Shown: positions 1-9,040 of the stretch, one piece after another | Layout: each line of letters begins with the position of its first letter | Position numbering within the stretch: the first letter of the stretch is position 1 | Assembly: GCF_000429185.2 (NCBI RefSeq) | Contig: NZ_AUBJ02000001.1 | Coordinates: forward strand, 3,348,001 to 3,412,000 | Origin: Actinoalloteichus caeruleus DSM 43889 | GTDB lineage: Bacteria; Actinomycetota; Actinomycetes; Mycobacteriales; Pseudonocardiaceae | Direction: 5' to 3' | DNA: 64,000 nt | Position numbers and translations under genes: made by a program | Notes under the pieces: generated by a model | What the model saw: only the letters and a program-made list of their open reading frames with translations | What the model was told of the DNA's origin: nothing | The model's database searches: none

Positions 1-112
1 CCGGGTGGATGTACAGCATCCGGTCGCCCTCGTAGATGCAGTCCACTGGGCACTCCTCGATGCATGCCTTGTCGAGGACATCCACGCACGGCTCAGCGAT
101 GACGTAGGTCAC
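1..112 (-). CDS. fdxA: Seven-iron ferredoxin, 3' end outside window
   Basis: Only the first 37 codons lie in the window; the gene runs off the left edge. Cysteines at residues 9, 17, 21 and 25, the last two inside a CPVDCI segment, fit the N-terminal cluster-binding half of actinobacterial 3Fe-4S/4Fe-4S ferredoxins (FdxA/FdxC), which carry electrons to oxidoreductases in the cytoplasm. The GTG start at 112 has an AGGAG about 8 bases upstream. In other actinobacteria this gene lies beside dapC and close to mshB, which agrees with the neighbours here. The family call is firm; the partner enzyme is unknown. Confidence 0.85.
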   Translation of the reverse strand, partial: MTYVIAEPCVDVLDKACIEECPVDCIYEGDRMLYIHP

Positions 113-300
113 GGCGGCTCTCCTGCTCATCGTCCAGTCGCCCGTGCGGACCTTCGACGCACGGCCGCTCCAGTATCTCTCGCCGTCCACCCTGGTGCCC
201 TACCCCCCTCGGAGTCCACTCCTCCCGTTTCCGGCTCGGCCCCACCGGGGGTGCCCGCGGCCGCTGTTCGGCGTGAGCCGTCCCATATCGCCTTCCGCGC

Positions 301-1176
301 GTGGAGGCGCCGCGACAGGATGCGTCGGTGCGTGAACGTGTCGTCGAGGAGCTCTGCGCCGACGCCTGGCCGGCGGTGACCGAGGAGCGCGTCCTGGGGT
401 GGCGGTTCCGCGCCGCCGCCGGGTTCACCCTGCGGGCGAACTCGGGGATGCCCGGCGCGGAGGCGGCGGAGGTGTCCCGGGTGGCCCCCCTGCTGCTGGC
501 ATTCGCCGGGACCCACGGGATCGTGCCCCGCGCCCAGGTGGTGCTGGGCGATCCCGTCGAGGCCGGACTGCGGGCGTTCGGATGGCGTCCCGACCACGAC
601 TCGGAGACGCTGGTGCTCAGCGGACCACTCGCCGCGCTGGCGGGTGGAGCGCGGACGAGCGGCGCGCCACCCCGGCCCGAGGGCGTCCCGTCTCGGTTGG
701 TCTCGGTCGGTGGCGGCCGGAGCCACGCCGTCGGGGTGTCCGGTCCGCCGGCGGCCGGTCCGGCCCACCGCGTGCACCTCGCCCCACCCGGCCCGGCCTG
801 GTGGGAGCTGACCGCGGGCACCGGCGCCCCGGGGGCGGCGGAACGAGCGGTGCTCGCGCCCGCCCGTCGGGGGGACCACGTCGTCGGGTTCGGCGCGTCC
901 ACGGTGGACGGCGTGCCCGTCGCCGCGGTGCGGGGCCAGGTGGTCGGGGCCCGGGGAAACCGCTGGCTGCACGTCGCCCGCCTCGCGGTCCGGCCGGAGC
1001 ACCGCCGGACGGGTCTGGCCCGAGCGCTGGTCGGGGCGCTCGCCGGCTGGGCGGCCGACCGAGGCGCGGAGCACTGCGTGCTCCAGGTCACCGAGGGCAA
1101 CCGCGCGGCCCGCCGCCTGTACGAGGGGTTGGGCTGCGCCGAACACCACCGCTACCGGTACTGGTCCCCGGGCTGA
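301..1176 (+). CDS. GNAT family N-acetyltransferase
   Basis: A 291-residue protein, divergent from the ferredoxin gene. The C-terminal third (about residues 200-290) carries the GNAT core: a strand ending in LAVRPEHRRTGLARALV, which is the acetyl-CoA pyrophosphate loop (R/Q-x-x-G-x-A/G), followed by a helix and the NRAARRLYEGLGC motif B typical of the fold. The N-terminal part is poorly conserved and may be a degenerate second GNAT domain. The substrate cannot be told. The GTG at 301 gives the longest reading; a GTG at 328 is an alternative. The gene converges with the small membrane protein gene downstream. Confidence 0.82.
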   Translation: MEAPRQDASVRERVVEELCADAWPAVTEERVLGWRFRAAAGFTLRANSGMPGAEAAEVSRVAPLLLAFAGTHGIVPRAQVVLGDPVEAGLRAFGWRPDHDSETLVLSGPLAALAGGARTSGAPPRPEGVPSRLVSVGGGRSHAVGVSGPPAAGPAHRVHLAPPGPAWWELTAGTGAPGAAERAVLAPARRGDHVVGFGASTVDGVPVAAVRGQVVGARGNRWLHVARLAVRPEHRRTGLARALVGALAGWAADRGAEHCVLQVTEGNRAARRLYEGLGCAEHHRYRYWSPG

Positions 1177-1196
1177 GGCTCCTCCGCCCGGTCGGA

Positions 1197-1607
1197 TCAG
1201 CGGCGGGCGGGCGCGCCGGCGGCCCCGCCGCGCGACGCCCTGGTCGACGCCCGGTACCGCCCGCTGAGCGTGCCCAGCACCATCGCGGGCGGCAGCGCGC
1301 CCAGCGCCAGCAGGAGGAGACCCCGCCAGTCGCCCATGAGCACGACGTCGCCGCCTGGCCCACTGACCCCGAACACGATGACCACCAGCACCCAGGCGAA
1401 CAGCGGGGCTCCGGCCACCCGCATCCGCCCCGAGATCCGCCCCGCGCCGAGCACCAGCAGCACGTTGGTGACGCCAGCCAGGACCGCGGTGAAGGGCACC
1501 GGGACGACACCGATCCGGAACGGCAGGAAGAACAGGGCGAGCAGCGCGAGGACCACGGCGTCGAGCACCAGCATGGCGAGCAGGAGCCAGTCAGGCACCG
1601 TCTTCAT
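1197..1607 (-). CDS. Small four-helix membrane protein (DUF6113-like)
   Basis: A 136-residue integral membrane protein with about four hydrophobic segments (residues 6-27, 33-55, 64-84 and 92-113) and a basic, glycine/alanine-rich cytoplasmic tail. Its start overlaps the end of mshB by four bases, so the two are co-translated. Actinobacteria commonly keep a small membrane protein of unknown function immediately downstream of mshB (Rv1171 and DUF6113-type proteins), and this fits by position, size and topology. No catalytic motif is visible. The function is unknown; a link to mycothiol metabolism rests on gene order only. Confidence 0.72.
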   Translation of the reverse strand: MKTVPDWLLLAMLVLDAVVLALLALFFLPFRIGVVPVPFTAVLAGVTNVLLVLGAGRISGRMRVAGAPLFAWVLVVIVFGVSGPGGDVVLMGDWRGLLLLALGALPPAMVLGTLSGRYRASTRASRGGAAGAPARR

Positions 1608-2518
1608 CGGCTGACCTCCCCCCGACCGCCCGGCAGGCCCCCGAAGAGGTCCGTCGCGGCGCCGGCCGGGTTACCGCTGGCCAGCACATAGGACTCGGCC
1701 CGCGGCACCGGTTGGGCGATGTCGTTGGACAGGGCGTAGACGGCCTCGCCCCCGCCGCCGTGCCACACCTGGACCTGGGTGGCGTGCGCGCGCATCGCGT
1801 CGAGCTTCGCCGGGACGTGCTCGGCCACGTCGACCACCGAGTCCACCTCGTCGTCGGGGGTCGAGGGCACCTCGCCGACGGCGGGCACCTGGTAGGGGTG
1901 GGCGTCGCCGAGGGCGGCGATCTCGGCGAGCCCCTCCTTGACGGCGCTCGCCGCGTTGACGACGTGGAAGACGCGGAGGACCTCGGGCACCTGTGCCGTG
2001 GCCGACATGGTGACGTCGTGCGCCCGGACGTGGTCGGGGTGGCCGTACCCCCCGTCGGGGCCGTAGGTGACGACCACCTGGGGGCGTACCTCGCGCAGTA
2101 CCTCCACGAGGGCGGCGGTCTGTTCGGCGAGGTCGCCGAGCGCGAAGGCGCGGGGGTGCGCGTCGGGCGCGGCGGTGGCGAAGCCGGGTGCGTCCCAGAG
2201 CATCCCCGAGTCCCGCCACCGGCCGATGCCGCCGAGGAACCGGTGGTCGTCCACGCCGAGCACCGCGCAGGCCGCCCGGAGCTCACCGACCCGGTACCCG
2301 CCGAGCTGGTCGGCGTGGTCGGGGCCGAGGCCGCGCAGCGCCTCCGGGATGACCTCGCCCTGCTCGCCGAGGGTGCACGTCACGACGGTGACCGCGACCC
2401 CCTGCGCCGCGTACCGGGCGATCGTTCCCCCGGTCCAGATGCTCTCGTCATCGGGGTGGGCGTGTACCAGGAGTAACCGCGGTGTGGCGGTCGGGCGGGG
2501 CGCTGGGGCAGTCGTCAC
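1604..2518 (-). CDS. mshB: Mycothiol biosynthesis deacetylase MshB
   Basis: A 304-residue enzyme of the LmbE/PIG-L deacetylase family. It removes the acetyl group from N-acetyl-glucosaminyl-inositol, the second step of mycothiol synthesis in the cytoplasm. The zinc-binding AHPDDE motif is at residues 20-25 and the second metal/catalytic motif GHPDH is at 159-163, both intact. Length is normal for MshB. The GTG start has no convincing Shine-Dalgarno but lies six bases behind a TAGGCT -10 hexamer, so the message may be leaderless. It overlaps the following membrane protein gene by four bases. A related mycothiol-conjugate amidase (Mca) is the main alternative, but gene context favours MshB. Confidence 0.9.
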   Translation of the reverse strand: MTTAPAPRPTATPRLLLVHAHPDDESIWTGGTIARYAAQGVAVTVVTCTLGEQGEVIPEALRGLGPDHADQLGGYRVGELRAACAVLGVDDHRFLGGIGRWRDSGMLWDAPGFATAAPDAHPRAFALGDLAEQTAALVEVLREVRPQVVVTYGPDGGYGHPDHVRAHDVTMSATAQVPEVLRVFHVVNAASAVKEGLAEIAALGDAHPYQVPAVGEVPSTPDDEVDSVVDVAEHVPAKLDAMRAHATQVQVWHGGGGEAVYALSNDIAQPVPRAESYVLASGNPAGAATDLFGGLPGGRGEVSR

Positions 2519-2524
2519 CGAGCC

Positions 2525-2530
2525 AGCCTA
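2525..2530 (-). promoter_or_regulatory. Putative -10 element of mshB (leaderless)
   Basis: TAGGCT on the minus strand matches the actinobacterial TANNNT -10 pattern and ends six bases before the GTG of mshB, the spacing expected when transcription starts at the start codon. No clear -35 element is seen. Confidence 0.4.
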
Positions 2531-2656
2531 AGGAACGTGTCGACCGCCGTGCGGCGACGGGGCACCTCGGGACCCGTGGTGGGCCGGCCCGACACCGCCG
2601 CCGCACCCCCGCCCGACGTGCCCGGAGCCAGCGGGGACGTCGGGCCGGGGCCCGGT

Positions 2657-3709
2657 TCAGCTCTCCCGGGGCCGGACCTCGGGGAAGTGGCAGGCGGACA
2701 GGTGCCCGTCCTCGCCCCGTGCCTCCAGCTTCGGCTCCTCGCTGGCGCAGATGTCCTGGGCCTTCCAGCAGCGGGTGCGGAACCGGCAGCCCGAGGGCGG
2801 GTTGACCGGGCTGGGGACGTCACCGGTCAGGACGATCCGCTGGCGTTCCCGTTCCGCCTTCGGGTCGGGCAGCGGCGCGGCGGAGAGCAACGCCTGCGTG
2901 TACGGGTGGGTGGCGCGCCCGTACACCTCGTCCCGGGTGCCGATCTCCACGATCTTGCCCAGGTACATCACGGCGATGCGGTGTGAGATGTGCCGCACGA
3001 TGGACAGGTCGTGCGCGACGAACAGGTAGGCGAGGTTCAGCCGCTGCTGGAGTTCCTCCAACAGGTTGACCACGCCGGCCTGCACGGACACGTCCAGCGC
3101 GGAGACCGGTTCGTCGAGCACCAGCAGTTTGGGTTCCAGGGCCAGTGCCCGCGCGATGCCGATGCGCTGCCGCTGCCCCCCGGAGAACTCGTGCGGGAAC
3201 CGGTTGCGGTGCTCCGGGTTGAGCCCCACCAGCTCCAGCAGGTTGTTCACCTTGCTCTGGATCCTCTTGTCGCCCCAGGAGGAGTGGTGGATCTCCAGCG
3301 GTTCCCGGACCACGGAGTTCACGGTCCAGCGCGGGTTCAGCGAGGCGTAGGGGTCCTGGAACACGATCTGCATGTCCCGGCGGACCGCCCGCAGCTGCCG
3401 GGCCGTCTGACCGACCAGCTCCCTGCCCTCGAACCGCACCGACCCGGAGGTCGGCCGGTGCAGCTGGAGGATGGCCCGGCCGGTGGTGGACTTGCCGCAG
3501 CCGGACTCCCCGACCAGTCCGAGGGTCTCCCCGGCGCGCAGGTCGAAGGAGATGCCGGCGACCGCCTGCACCTGGCCGACGGTGCGCGGGATGATCCCCT
3601 TCCCCCGCACGGGGAAGCTCTTCACCAGGTCGTTGACCTCGAGCAGTGGCTGGCCGGTGTCGGCCCCGGCTGGTGCGGTGTCCGAGGGGGACGTCTTCGC
3701 GGTGGTCAT
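2657..3709 (-). CDS. Oligopeptide/dipeptide ABC transporter ATPase (OppF/DppF type)
   Basis: A 350-residue nucleotide-binding subunit and the last gene of a five-gene importer operon. Walker [10 protein letters not shown] is at 68-76, the signature SGGQRQR at 176-182 and Walker B LLVLDEP at 195-201. The cysteine-containing C-terminal extension typical of the oligopeptide branch (oligo_HPY) follows near residues 300-335. It powers uptake of peptides or similar solutes with the adjacent permeases. I start it at the ATG at 3709, which overlaps the end of the preceding ATPase gene by four bases, rather than far upstream. Substrate specificity cannot be read from the ATPase. Confidence 0.9.
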   Translation of the reverse strand: MTTAKTSPSDTAPAGADTGQPLLEVNDLVKSFPVRGKGIIPRTVGQVQAVAGISFDLRAGETLGLVGESGCGKSTTGRAILQLHRPTSGSVRFEGRELVGQTARQLRAVRRDMQIVFQDPYASLNPRWTVNSVVREPLEIHHSSWGDKRIQSKVNNLLELVGLNPEHRNRFPHEFSGGQRQRIGIARALALEPKLLVLDEPVSALDVSVQAGVVNLLEELQQRLNLAYLFVAHDLSIVRHISHRIAVMYLGKIVEIGTRDEVYGRATHPYTQALLSAAPLPDPKAERERQRIVLTGDVPSPVNPPSGCRFRTRCWKAQDICASEEPKLEARGEDGHLSACHFPEVRPRES

Positions 3710-4842
3710 GGGGTGCTGCCCTCCTCGCGGGCCATGCGCTGCTCGACCTCGGCCGCGTCCTCGACGACGGCGAGTTCCGGATCCGCCTGGGTGAGCGAGG
3801 CCGGGTTCTCCACGGACCCGATCTCCTCGTGCTCGAACAGGTCCCGGCTGTCGTCCCCGCCCCCGAGCTCGTCCCACTTCAGGCACCGGCTGGTGTGCCC
3901 GGACACGCCGACCGTCACCAGCTCCGGCTCGGCCTCGTCGCACTCCGGGCCGGCCAGCGGGCAGCGGGGCGCGAAGGCGCACCCCGGCGGCAGGTTCATC
4001 AGCGACGGCGGCGCGCCCTTGATCGGGGTCAGCCGCTTGCCGAGCAGGTCGGGGTGCGGGATGGAGCCCAGCAGGCCCACCGTGTAGGGCATCCTCGGCC
4101 GCTCGAACACGGCGTCCACCTGGCCCGACTCGACCACGGTCCCGCCGTACATCACCTGGACCCGGTCGGCCATCCCGGCCACCACGCCGAGGTCGTGCGT
4201 GATGATCATGATGGCGGCCGAGGTCTCGTCCCGGATGCGCAGCAGCGTCTCCAGCACCTGGGCCTGCACGGTCACGTCCAGCGCCGTGGTCGGCTCGTCC
4301 GCGATGATCAGCGTCGGATCGTTGATGATCGCCATCGCGATCACCACCCGCTGCCGCATCCCGCCGGAGAACTCGTGGGGGAACTGGGCCGCCCGCCGGT
4401 CCGGCTGCGGGATGCCGACCAGTTCGAGGGCCTCCACCGCCTTGGCCCAGGCGACCTTCTTGGACACCTTGTGGTGGGCCCGGTAGGCCTCCGACAACTG
4501 CCAGCCCACGGTGTACACCGGGTTCAGCGAGGTCATCGGGTCCTGGAAGATCATCGCGATGTCGTTGCCGCGCAGCTTCTCCAGCTGCCGCTGGCCGAGA
4601 CCGACGATCTCGGTGTCGCGGAACCGGATGGACCCGCCGATGCGGGCGCTCCGGGGCAGCAGGCCCATCACGGCCATCGAGGACACCGACTTGCCCGAGC
4701 CGGACTCGCCGACGACACCCAGCACCTCGCCCTGGCGCAGGGTGAAGGACACACCTCGGACCGCGCGGACCACCCCGTCGTCGGTCGGGAACTCGACCGT
4801 CAGGTTGTCGACGGTGAGCAGGTCACCTGCTGTCGTCGTCAT
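3706..4842 (-). CDS. Oligopeptide/dipeptide ABC transporter ATPase (OppD/DppD type)
   Basis: A 378-residue partner ATPase of the same importer. Walker A GESGSGKS is at 45-52, followed by a Q-loop ([10 protein letters not shown]), the SGGMRQR signature and the [11 protein letters not shown] Walker B. The cysteine-rich oligo_HPY tail is followed by an unusual acidic C-terminal extension of about 45 residues. The ATG at 4842 overlaps the stop codon of the permease gene by one base (TGATG). The paired OppD/OppF arrangement means the transporter uses a heterodimeric ATPase. The start far upstream in the same frame is rejected because it lies inside the permease gene. Confidence 0.9.
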   Translation of the reverse strand: MTTTAGDLLTVDNLTVEFPTDDGVVRAVRGVSFTLRQGEVLGVVGESGSGKSVSSMAVMGLLPRSARIGGSIRFRDTEIVGLGQRQLEKLRGNDIAMIFQDPMTSLNPVYTVGWQLSEAYRAHHKVSKKVAWAKAVEALELVGIPQPDRRAAQFPHEFSGGMRQRVVIAMAIINDPTLIIADEPTTALDVTVQAQVLETLLRIRDETSAAIMIITHDLGVVAGMADRVQVMYGGTVVESGQVDAVFERPRMPYTVGLLGSIPHPDLLGKRLTPIKGAPPSLMNLPPGCAFAPRCPLAGPECDEAEPELVTVGVSGHTSRCLKWDELGGGDDSRDLFEHEEIGSVENPASLTQADPELAVVEDAAEVEQRMAREEGSTP

Positions 4843-5768
4843 CAGGCACGCACCTTCGTCTGCTTCGGGTCGAAGGCATCCCGGATGCCGTCGCCGATGA
4901 AGTTCACGGTCAGCGAGATCAGCACGATCACCAGGAACGGCGCCCAGAACAGCCACGGCCGCAGCTCCAGCTGGGCGTAGTTGTTGTTGATGATCAGGCC
5001 CAGCGAGGTGTCGGGGATGTTGACCCCGAGGCCGATGAACGACAGCGCCGCCTCGGCGAGCACGGCCGTCGCCACCGCGAGGGTCGCGTTGACCGTGATG
5101 ACCCCGGTCAGGTTGGGGAGGATGTGCTTGACCACGATCCGGGTGTTGCTCGCGCCCATCGCCCTGGCCGCCTCGACGAACTCCTGGTTCGCCAACGACA
5201 GGGTGAGCCCCCGGTTGATCCTGGCCACCGACATCCAGCTGAACAGGCCCAGCGCGATCGCCACCAGGTACCAACTGCTGCCGAAGGCGCTCGCGGCCAG
5301 GGCCACCAGGGCCAGCTGCGGGATGATCAGCCAGAGGTCGACCAGCCGCATGAACAGCGTGTCCACCCAACCGCCGAGCAGTCCGGCGACCGCGCCGAGG
5401 GTCACCCCGATCACGGTGGCCATCGCGGCGACGACCACGGCGATGAGCAGCGAGAACTGGGTTCCCCGCACGAGCATCGCCAGCATGTCCCGGCCGAGGT
5501 TGTCGGTGCCGAGCGGGTGATCGGGCCCGGGGTCCTCGTAGCGCCCGCCGCCGGTGTAGGTGTGGTCGTACTGGAGGAACCAGGGCAGCACGATGGCCGC
5601 GAGCACGATCAGCACCAGCACGCTGAGGCTGATCATCGCCATCCGGTGCCGGAGGAAGCGCCGCAGCACGATCTTCCACTGCTTGCGCGCCTCGGTGTCG
5701 AACTCGTGACCCGCCCGTGGCGTCGTGTCCGGGTCGTCCGGCGTCGTCTTCGTCACTGTGTCAGCCAA
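4842..5768 (-). CDS. ABC transporter permease (OppC/DppC type)
   Basis: A 308-residue membrane subunit. A charged cytoplasmic N-terminus leads into a first membrane segment at about 42-66, then the external [11 protein letters not shown] segment characteristic of DppC/OppC, then five further hydrophobic segments. The inner-membrane EAA loop is visible near residue 195 ([20 protein letters not shown]) and contacts the ATPases. It overlaps the upstream permease by eight bases and the downstream ATPase by one. With its partner it forms the substrate channel of the importer. Confidence 0.9.
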   Translation of the reverse strand: MADTVTKTTPDDPDTTPRAGHEFDTEARKQWKIVLRRFLRHRMAMISLSVLVLIVLAAIVLPWFLQYDHTYTGGGRYEDPGPDHPLGTDNLGRDMLAMLVRGTQFSLLIAVVVAAMATVIGVTLGAVAGLLGGWVDTLFMRLVDLWLIIPQLALVALAASAFGSSWYLVAIALGLFSWMSVARINRGLTLSLANQEFVEAARAMGASNTRIVVKHILPNLTGVITVNATLAVATAVLAEAALSFIGLGVNIPDTSLGLIINNNYAQLELRPWLFWAPFLVIVLISLTVNFIGDGIRDAFDPKQTKVRA

Positions 5769-6756
5769 GGCGAATCCTCGGGTCCAGGAAGCCGTACACG
5801 ATGTCGGCGACCAGGTTGAATGCGACTGTCAGCACGGCGGTGACCATCAGCCAGCCCATGAGCATCGGCGGGTCCTTCTGGCCGACCGCGTCGACCAGCA
5901 GACTGCCCATGCCCCGCCAGCCGAAGACCATCTCGGTCATGATCGCGCCGCCGAGCACCGCGCTGAAGTTCAGGGAGACCATCGTGGTCACCGGGATGAG
6001 CGCGTTGCGGAAGGCGTGCCGGAAGATGACCCGGGACGGGCGGAGCCCCTTCGCCCGCGCGGTGCGGACGTAGTCGGAGCTCAGCGTCTCCAGCATGGAG
6101 GCGCGCTGGAAACGGCTGTAGGCGGCGAAGCTGATGAGCATCAGGCTCAGGGTGGGGAGGAGGTAGACGCCCACGTACTGGCTGAACTGCTCGAAGAAGG
6201 ACCCCTGGAACCCCTGGGCCGGTGGGATCGTGCGGATCCACCGCTCACCGCCCATCGACACCAACAGGTCGTTGAAGCGGATGCCGTACATCTTCAGCAC
6301 GATCGCCACGCAGAACAGCGGCATGGAGAACATGACGAAGGCGGTGGTGGTCGCCACGTAGTCGAAGATCGTGTACTGGCGCACCGCGGCGAGCACGCCG
6401 ATGGCGACACCCAGGACGATCGCGAGGATCTCGGCGCCGATGACGAGTCGGAAGGTCACGCTGAACGCGCGCATGACCTCCTCGTAGACGTCGGCCTTGG
6501 CCGAGCCGAGGGCGAGGCTCTCGCCCCAGTCCCCGGTGAGGAAACCAGTGAGCCAGTCCCAGTACCGGGCCCAGATCGGACGGTCGAGCCCCAGCTCGAT
6601 CATCAGGTTCTGGACGTCCTCCTCGGTGACACCGGGGGTGGCCCGGTACTCGCCGATGGGGTTACCGGCCGCGGACACCAGCAGGTAGGCCAGGAAGGAA
6701 CCGATCCCGAGGATGGGGATCGATATGAGGATTCTGCGGATGATGTAGCGGAGCAC
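5761..6756 (-). CDS. ABC transporter permease (OppB/DppB type)
   Basis: A 331-residue membrane subunit with the N-terminal RRILISIPILGIGSF segment typical of DppB/OppB. About six membrane spans follow, with an EAA loop near residue 235 (RTARAKGLRPSRVIFRHAFR). It follows the binding-protein gene after a 144-base spacer that contains two strong hairpins, so it may be expressed at a lower level than that gene. Both ends of the frame are unambiguous. Confidence 0.9.
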   Translation of the reverse strand: MLRYIIRRILISIPILGIGSFLAYLLVSAAGNPIGEYRATPGVTEEDVQNLMIELGLDRPIWARYWDWLTGFLTGDWGESLALGSAKADVYEEVMRAFSVTFRLVIGAEILAIVLGVAIGVLAAVRQYTIFDYVATTTAFVMFSMPLFCVAIVLKMYGIRFNDLLVSMGGERWIRTIPPAQGFQGSFFEQFSQYVGVYLLPTLSLMLISFAAYSRFQRASMLETLSSDYVRTARAKGLRPSRVIFRHAFRNALIPVTTMVSLNFSAVLGGAIMTEMVFGWRGMGSLLVDAVGQKDPPMLMGWLMVTAVLTVAFNLVADIVYGFLDPRIRLG

Positions 6757-6834
6757 GATGTCGTCCTCGATACGAAGCCAACGTCAGTCCCAGGCGGACC
6801 GGCCGCGGGCTGCACCGGCAGGGGCCACCGGTCG

Positions 6835-6887
6835 GTGCCACCCTCGGGTGGCACACGGGGCCGGACCCTGTCGGCCCGGCCCCGTGT
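6835..6887 (-). terminator. Double hairpin between binding-protein and permease genes
   Basis: Two adjacent perfect stems are seen: 6835-6842 with 6847-6854 (8 bp, 4-base loop) and 6853-6864 with 6876-6887 (12 bp, 11-base loop). They share two bases, so both cannot be fully paired at once. In the direction of transcription no T-run follows. This looks like a partial terminator or an RNA-stabilising element that would raise binding protein over permease, as in other importer operons. Confidence 0.55.
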
Positions 6888-6900
6888 CACGCGACCGATG

Positions 6901-8697
6901 TCAGGAAGTGACCTCCCACTCCGCAGCGTTCCAGGTCACACCGTCGGAGCCCTGGTAGGTGACGTGGTCCACGTTCTCGGCGTAGGCCCAGGCGTCGGGC
7001 ACCTGGAAGAGCGGGATGGACAGGACGTCCTCCGCGTAGGCCTTGTCGGCCGCGGACAGCGCGGCGTTCCGCTCGTCCTCGTCCAGGCTGTTCTTCACGG
7101 TCTCGAACTGGTCGGTGGCCTCCTGGTTCTCCCAGCCGCTCCAGTTCTGGCCGCCGCCGATGCTGTACAGCGAGGCCTTGGAGGCCTTGTACGGGGTGCC
7201 GACCCAGGCGAACAGGGCCACGTCGTAGTCACCCTCGCTGACGCGGGTGTCCAGGAAGTTGTCGTCGGTGTCGTTGATGACCTCGATGCCGGCCTCGGCG
7301 CAGGTGCCCTGGATGAGGGCGACCGAGTCGGTGCGGCGGTCCAGCGCGGTGTGGCTGATGGTCAGCGAGGCGCGCTCGCCGTCCTTCTCGTAGACGCCGT
7401 CCGAACCCTGGGTCCAGCCGCCCTCCTCGAGGATCTCCTTGGCGGCGTCGGCGCCCTGGCCGGTGATGTCGCTGTAGAGGTCCTCGTAGCCGGGCTCCTC
7501 GGGCAGGAACAGCAGGCTGCCCAGCGGGGCGGCCTCCGGGTCGACGCTCTTCAGCAGCTTGTCGACCAGTTCCTCGCGGTCGACGCAGGCCGCGAAGGCC
7601 TGGCGCAGGGCGAGGTCCTGGAACTTCTCCCTGGCGAGGTTGATGTCGAGGTGCTCGAAGGTCAGACCGGCCTTCGCCTCGTAGGTGACGCCCTGCGAGG
7701 TCAGCGCCTGGAGCTGCTCGGCGGTCTCGCTGTTGGCCTGCGGCGCGATGACGTGCACCTGCTGGTCCTGGAGCGCGGTCACCTGGGCGTTGGCGTCGGC
7801 GATGTTCTGCAGGGTGATGCTGTCGGGCCCGCCGGGGTTGCCGATCCACTCCGGGTTGCGCACCACGGTGACCGAGGTGCCCTGCTGCCAGCTGTCGAAC
7901 ATGTACGGGCCGGAGGAGGGCATCAGGTCCGGGTTGAACCCGTTCCAGCCCTCGTTCCAGAACTCGGCGGCCGCGTCCAGCTCCTCCTGGGGGCTGTCGG
8001 CGCTGAGCTCCAGGACGTCCTCGATGCCGGTCTCCTGCTCGAGGATGTGCGACGGCAGGATCGCCTTGCTGCCGAACAGCCCGGTCCAGTCGGCGTAGGT
8101 CTCGGAGAACTCGCCGACGAAGGTACGGTCGTCCTCGCAGCTGCCGGTCATGATGTCGTAACCGGTGGTGGAGGCCGGGGCGAACAGCTCACCGCCGTCC
8201 TCGGTGGTGGCCAGCCTGCTCTTGGAGAACCAGGACAGGTAGAAGTCGCTGCAGTCCCAGGGCTCACCGTCGGACCAGGTGACGCCCTCGCGGATCTTCC
8301 ACTCGACGACCTGCGGGTCCTCGCTGGTGACCTCCGCCGATTCCATCACGTCGGCGTTGAGCAGGATCTCCATCGTGTCGGTGACGACGAACGGCTCGGA
8401 GATCATCGTGTTCAACACGAGGGTGTTGTTGAAGTTGTTGGCACTGCGCGCGCCGTTGTTGTACGACGTGTAGGCCGCGTCGTGGGTGACGGTGACGTCG
8501 CCGCCCTGCTCGACCTCCGGCACGTTGTAGGTGCCGTCGCCGTTGTTGCCCTTCCCACCGGTCGCGCTGGAGTCGTTGAGGCCGCCCCCGCCACCGCCGT
8601 TGTTGTCGCTGTCGCCGCCTCCGCCGCCGCAGGCGCTCAGCACGAGCGCGGCGCTCATCGTCACCGCGACCGCGGCGACAGACCTCGTTCTCCTCAT
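6901..8697 (-). CDS. Peptide-type ABC transporter substrate-binding lipoprotein
   Basis: A 598-residue extracellular solute-binding protein family 5 member and the first gene of the importer operon. A signal peptide ends in the lipobox LSAC with the lipidated cysteine at residue 23. A glycine/asparagine/aspartate-rich linker (about 24-58) tethers the domain to the membrane. Family 5 features include the VEWKIREGVTWSDGEP segment near residue 130. A GGAGGG lies about 8 bases before the ATG. The ligand is probably a peptide or similar oligomeric solute; it cannot be fixed from sequence. Confidence 0.9.
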   Translation of the reverse strand: MRRTRSVAAVAVTMSAALVLSACGGGGGDSDNNGGGGGGLNDSSATGGKGNNGDGTYNVPEVEQGGDVTVTHDAAYTSYNNGARSANNFNNTLVLNTMISEPFVVTDTMEILLNADVMESAEVTSEDPQVVEWKIREGVTWSDGEPWDCSDFYLSWFSKSRLATTEDGGELFAPASTTGYDIMTGSCEDDRTFVGEFSETYADWTGLFGSKAILPSHILEQETGIEDVLELSADSPQEELDAAAEFWNEGWNGFNPDLMPSSGPYMFDSWQQGTSVTVVRNPEWIGNPGGPDSITLQNIADANAQVTALQDQQVHVIAPQANSETAEQLQALTSQGVTYEAKAGLTFEHLDINLAREKFQDLALRQAFAACVDREELVDKLLKSVDPEAAPLGSLLFLPEEPGYEDLYSDITGQGADAAKEILEEGGWTQGSDGVYEKDGERASLTISHTALDRRTDSVALIQGTCAEAGIEVINDTDDNFLDTRVSEGDYDVALFAWVGTPYKASKASLYSIGGGQNWSGWENQEATDQFETVKNSLDEDERNAALSAADKAYAEDVLSIPLFQVPDAWAYAENVDHVTYQGSDGVTWNAAEWEVTS

Positions 8698-8895
8698 TGG
8701 TGTGCCCTCCTAGCACTGGGTCAGCGGACCGCAACCAACGGTCATGACCCGAACCACCCATCAGCGGCCCAACCCGGAAGCCGGTTCGCCATTGGCGGAA
8801 CGGTAAGAACTGCGACAGGTGGCGGTCACCTGGGAACACTGGATCGTGACCAAAAGGTGACTCCTCGCACGCGGAGGGTTATCGTCCACTAACCG

Positions 8896-8911
8896 AACGG
8901 ACACGTCCGTT
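8896..8911. promoter_or_regulatory. Inverted repeat upstream of the importer operon
   Basis: AACGGAC, two bases, then GTCCGTT forms a 7-2-7 inverted repeat about 200 bases upstream of the binding-protein start, in a spacer of 343 bases between two genes of the same direction. On the plus strand it is followed by a T-run, so it could fold as a terminator. However, no plus-strand gene ends here, which makes an operator for the importer operon more likely. Confidence 0.4.
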
Positions 8912-9040
8912 TTTTGAACACTATTGCCCTGGTGTTACGGGCGTGTTCTTCTCACCGCCCGATCCCAATTCCGCGCCCGGTTCCCCCCGACCCTCCCGGG
9001 GCGCGCGGCGAACGGGTTCCCGAGGCGGAGGCGAACTCCG

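Noticed and set aside
5725-8892. A 1055-codon plus-strand open frame across the importer genes
   Set aside because: It is antisense to the permease and binding-protein genes, which have clear domains. Such frames arise from extreme GC at third positions.
8896-8915. Calling the inverted repeat with a T-run a plus-strand terminator
   Set aside because: No plus-strand gene ends upstream of it; both flanking genes are on the minus strand.
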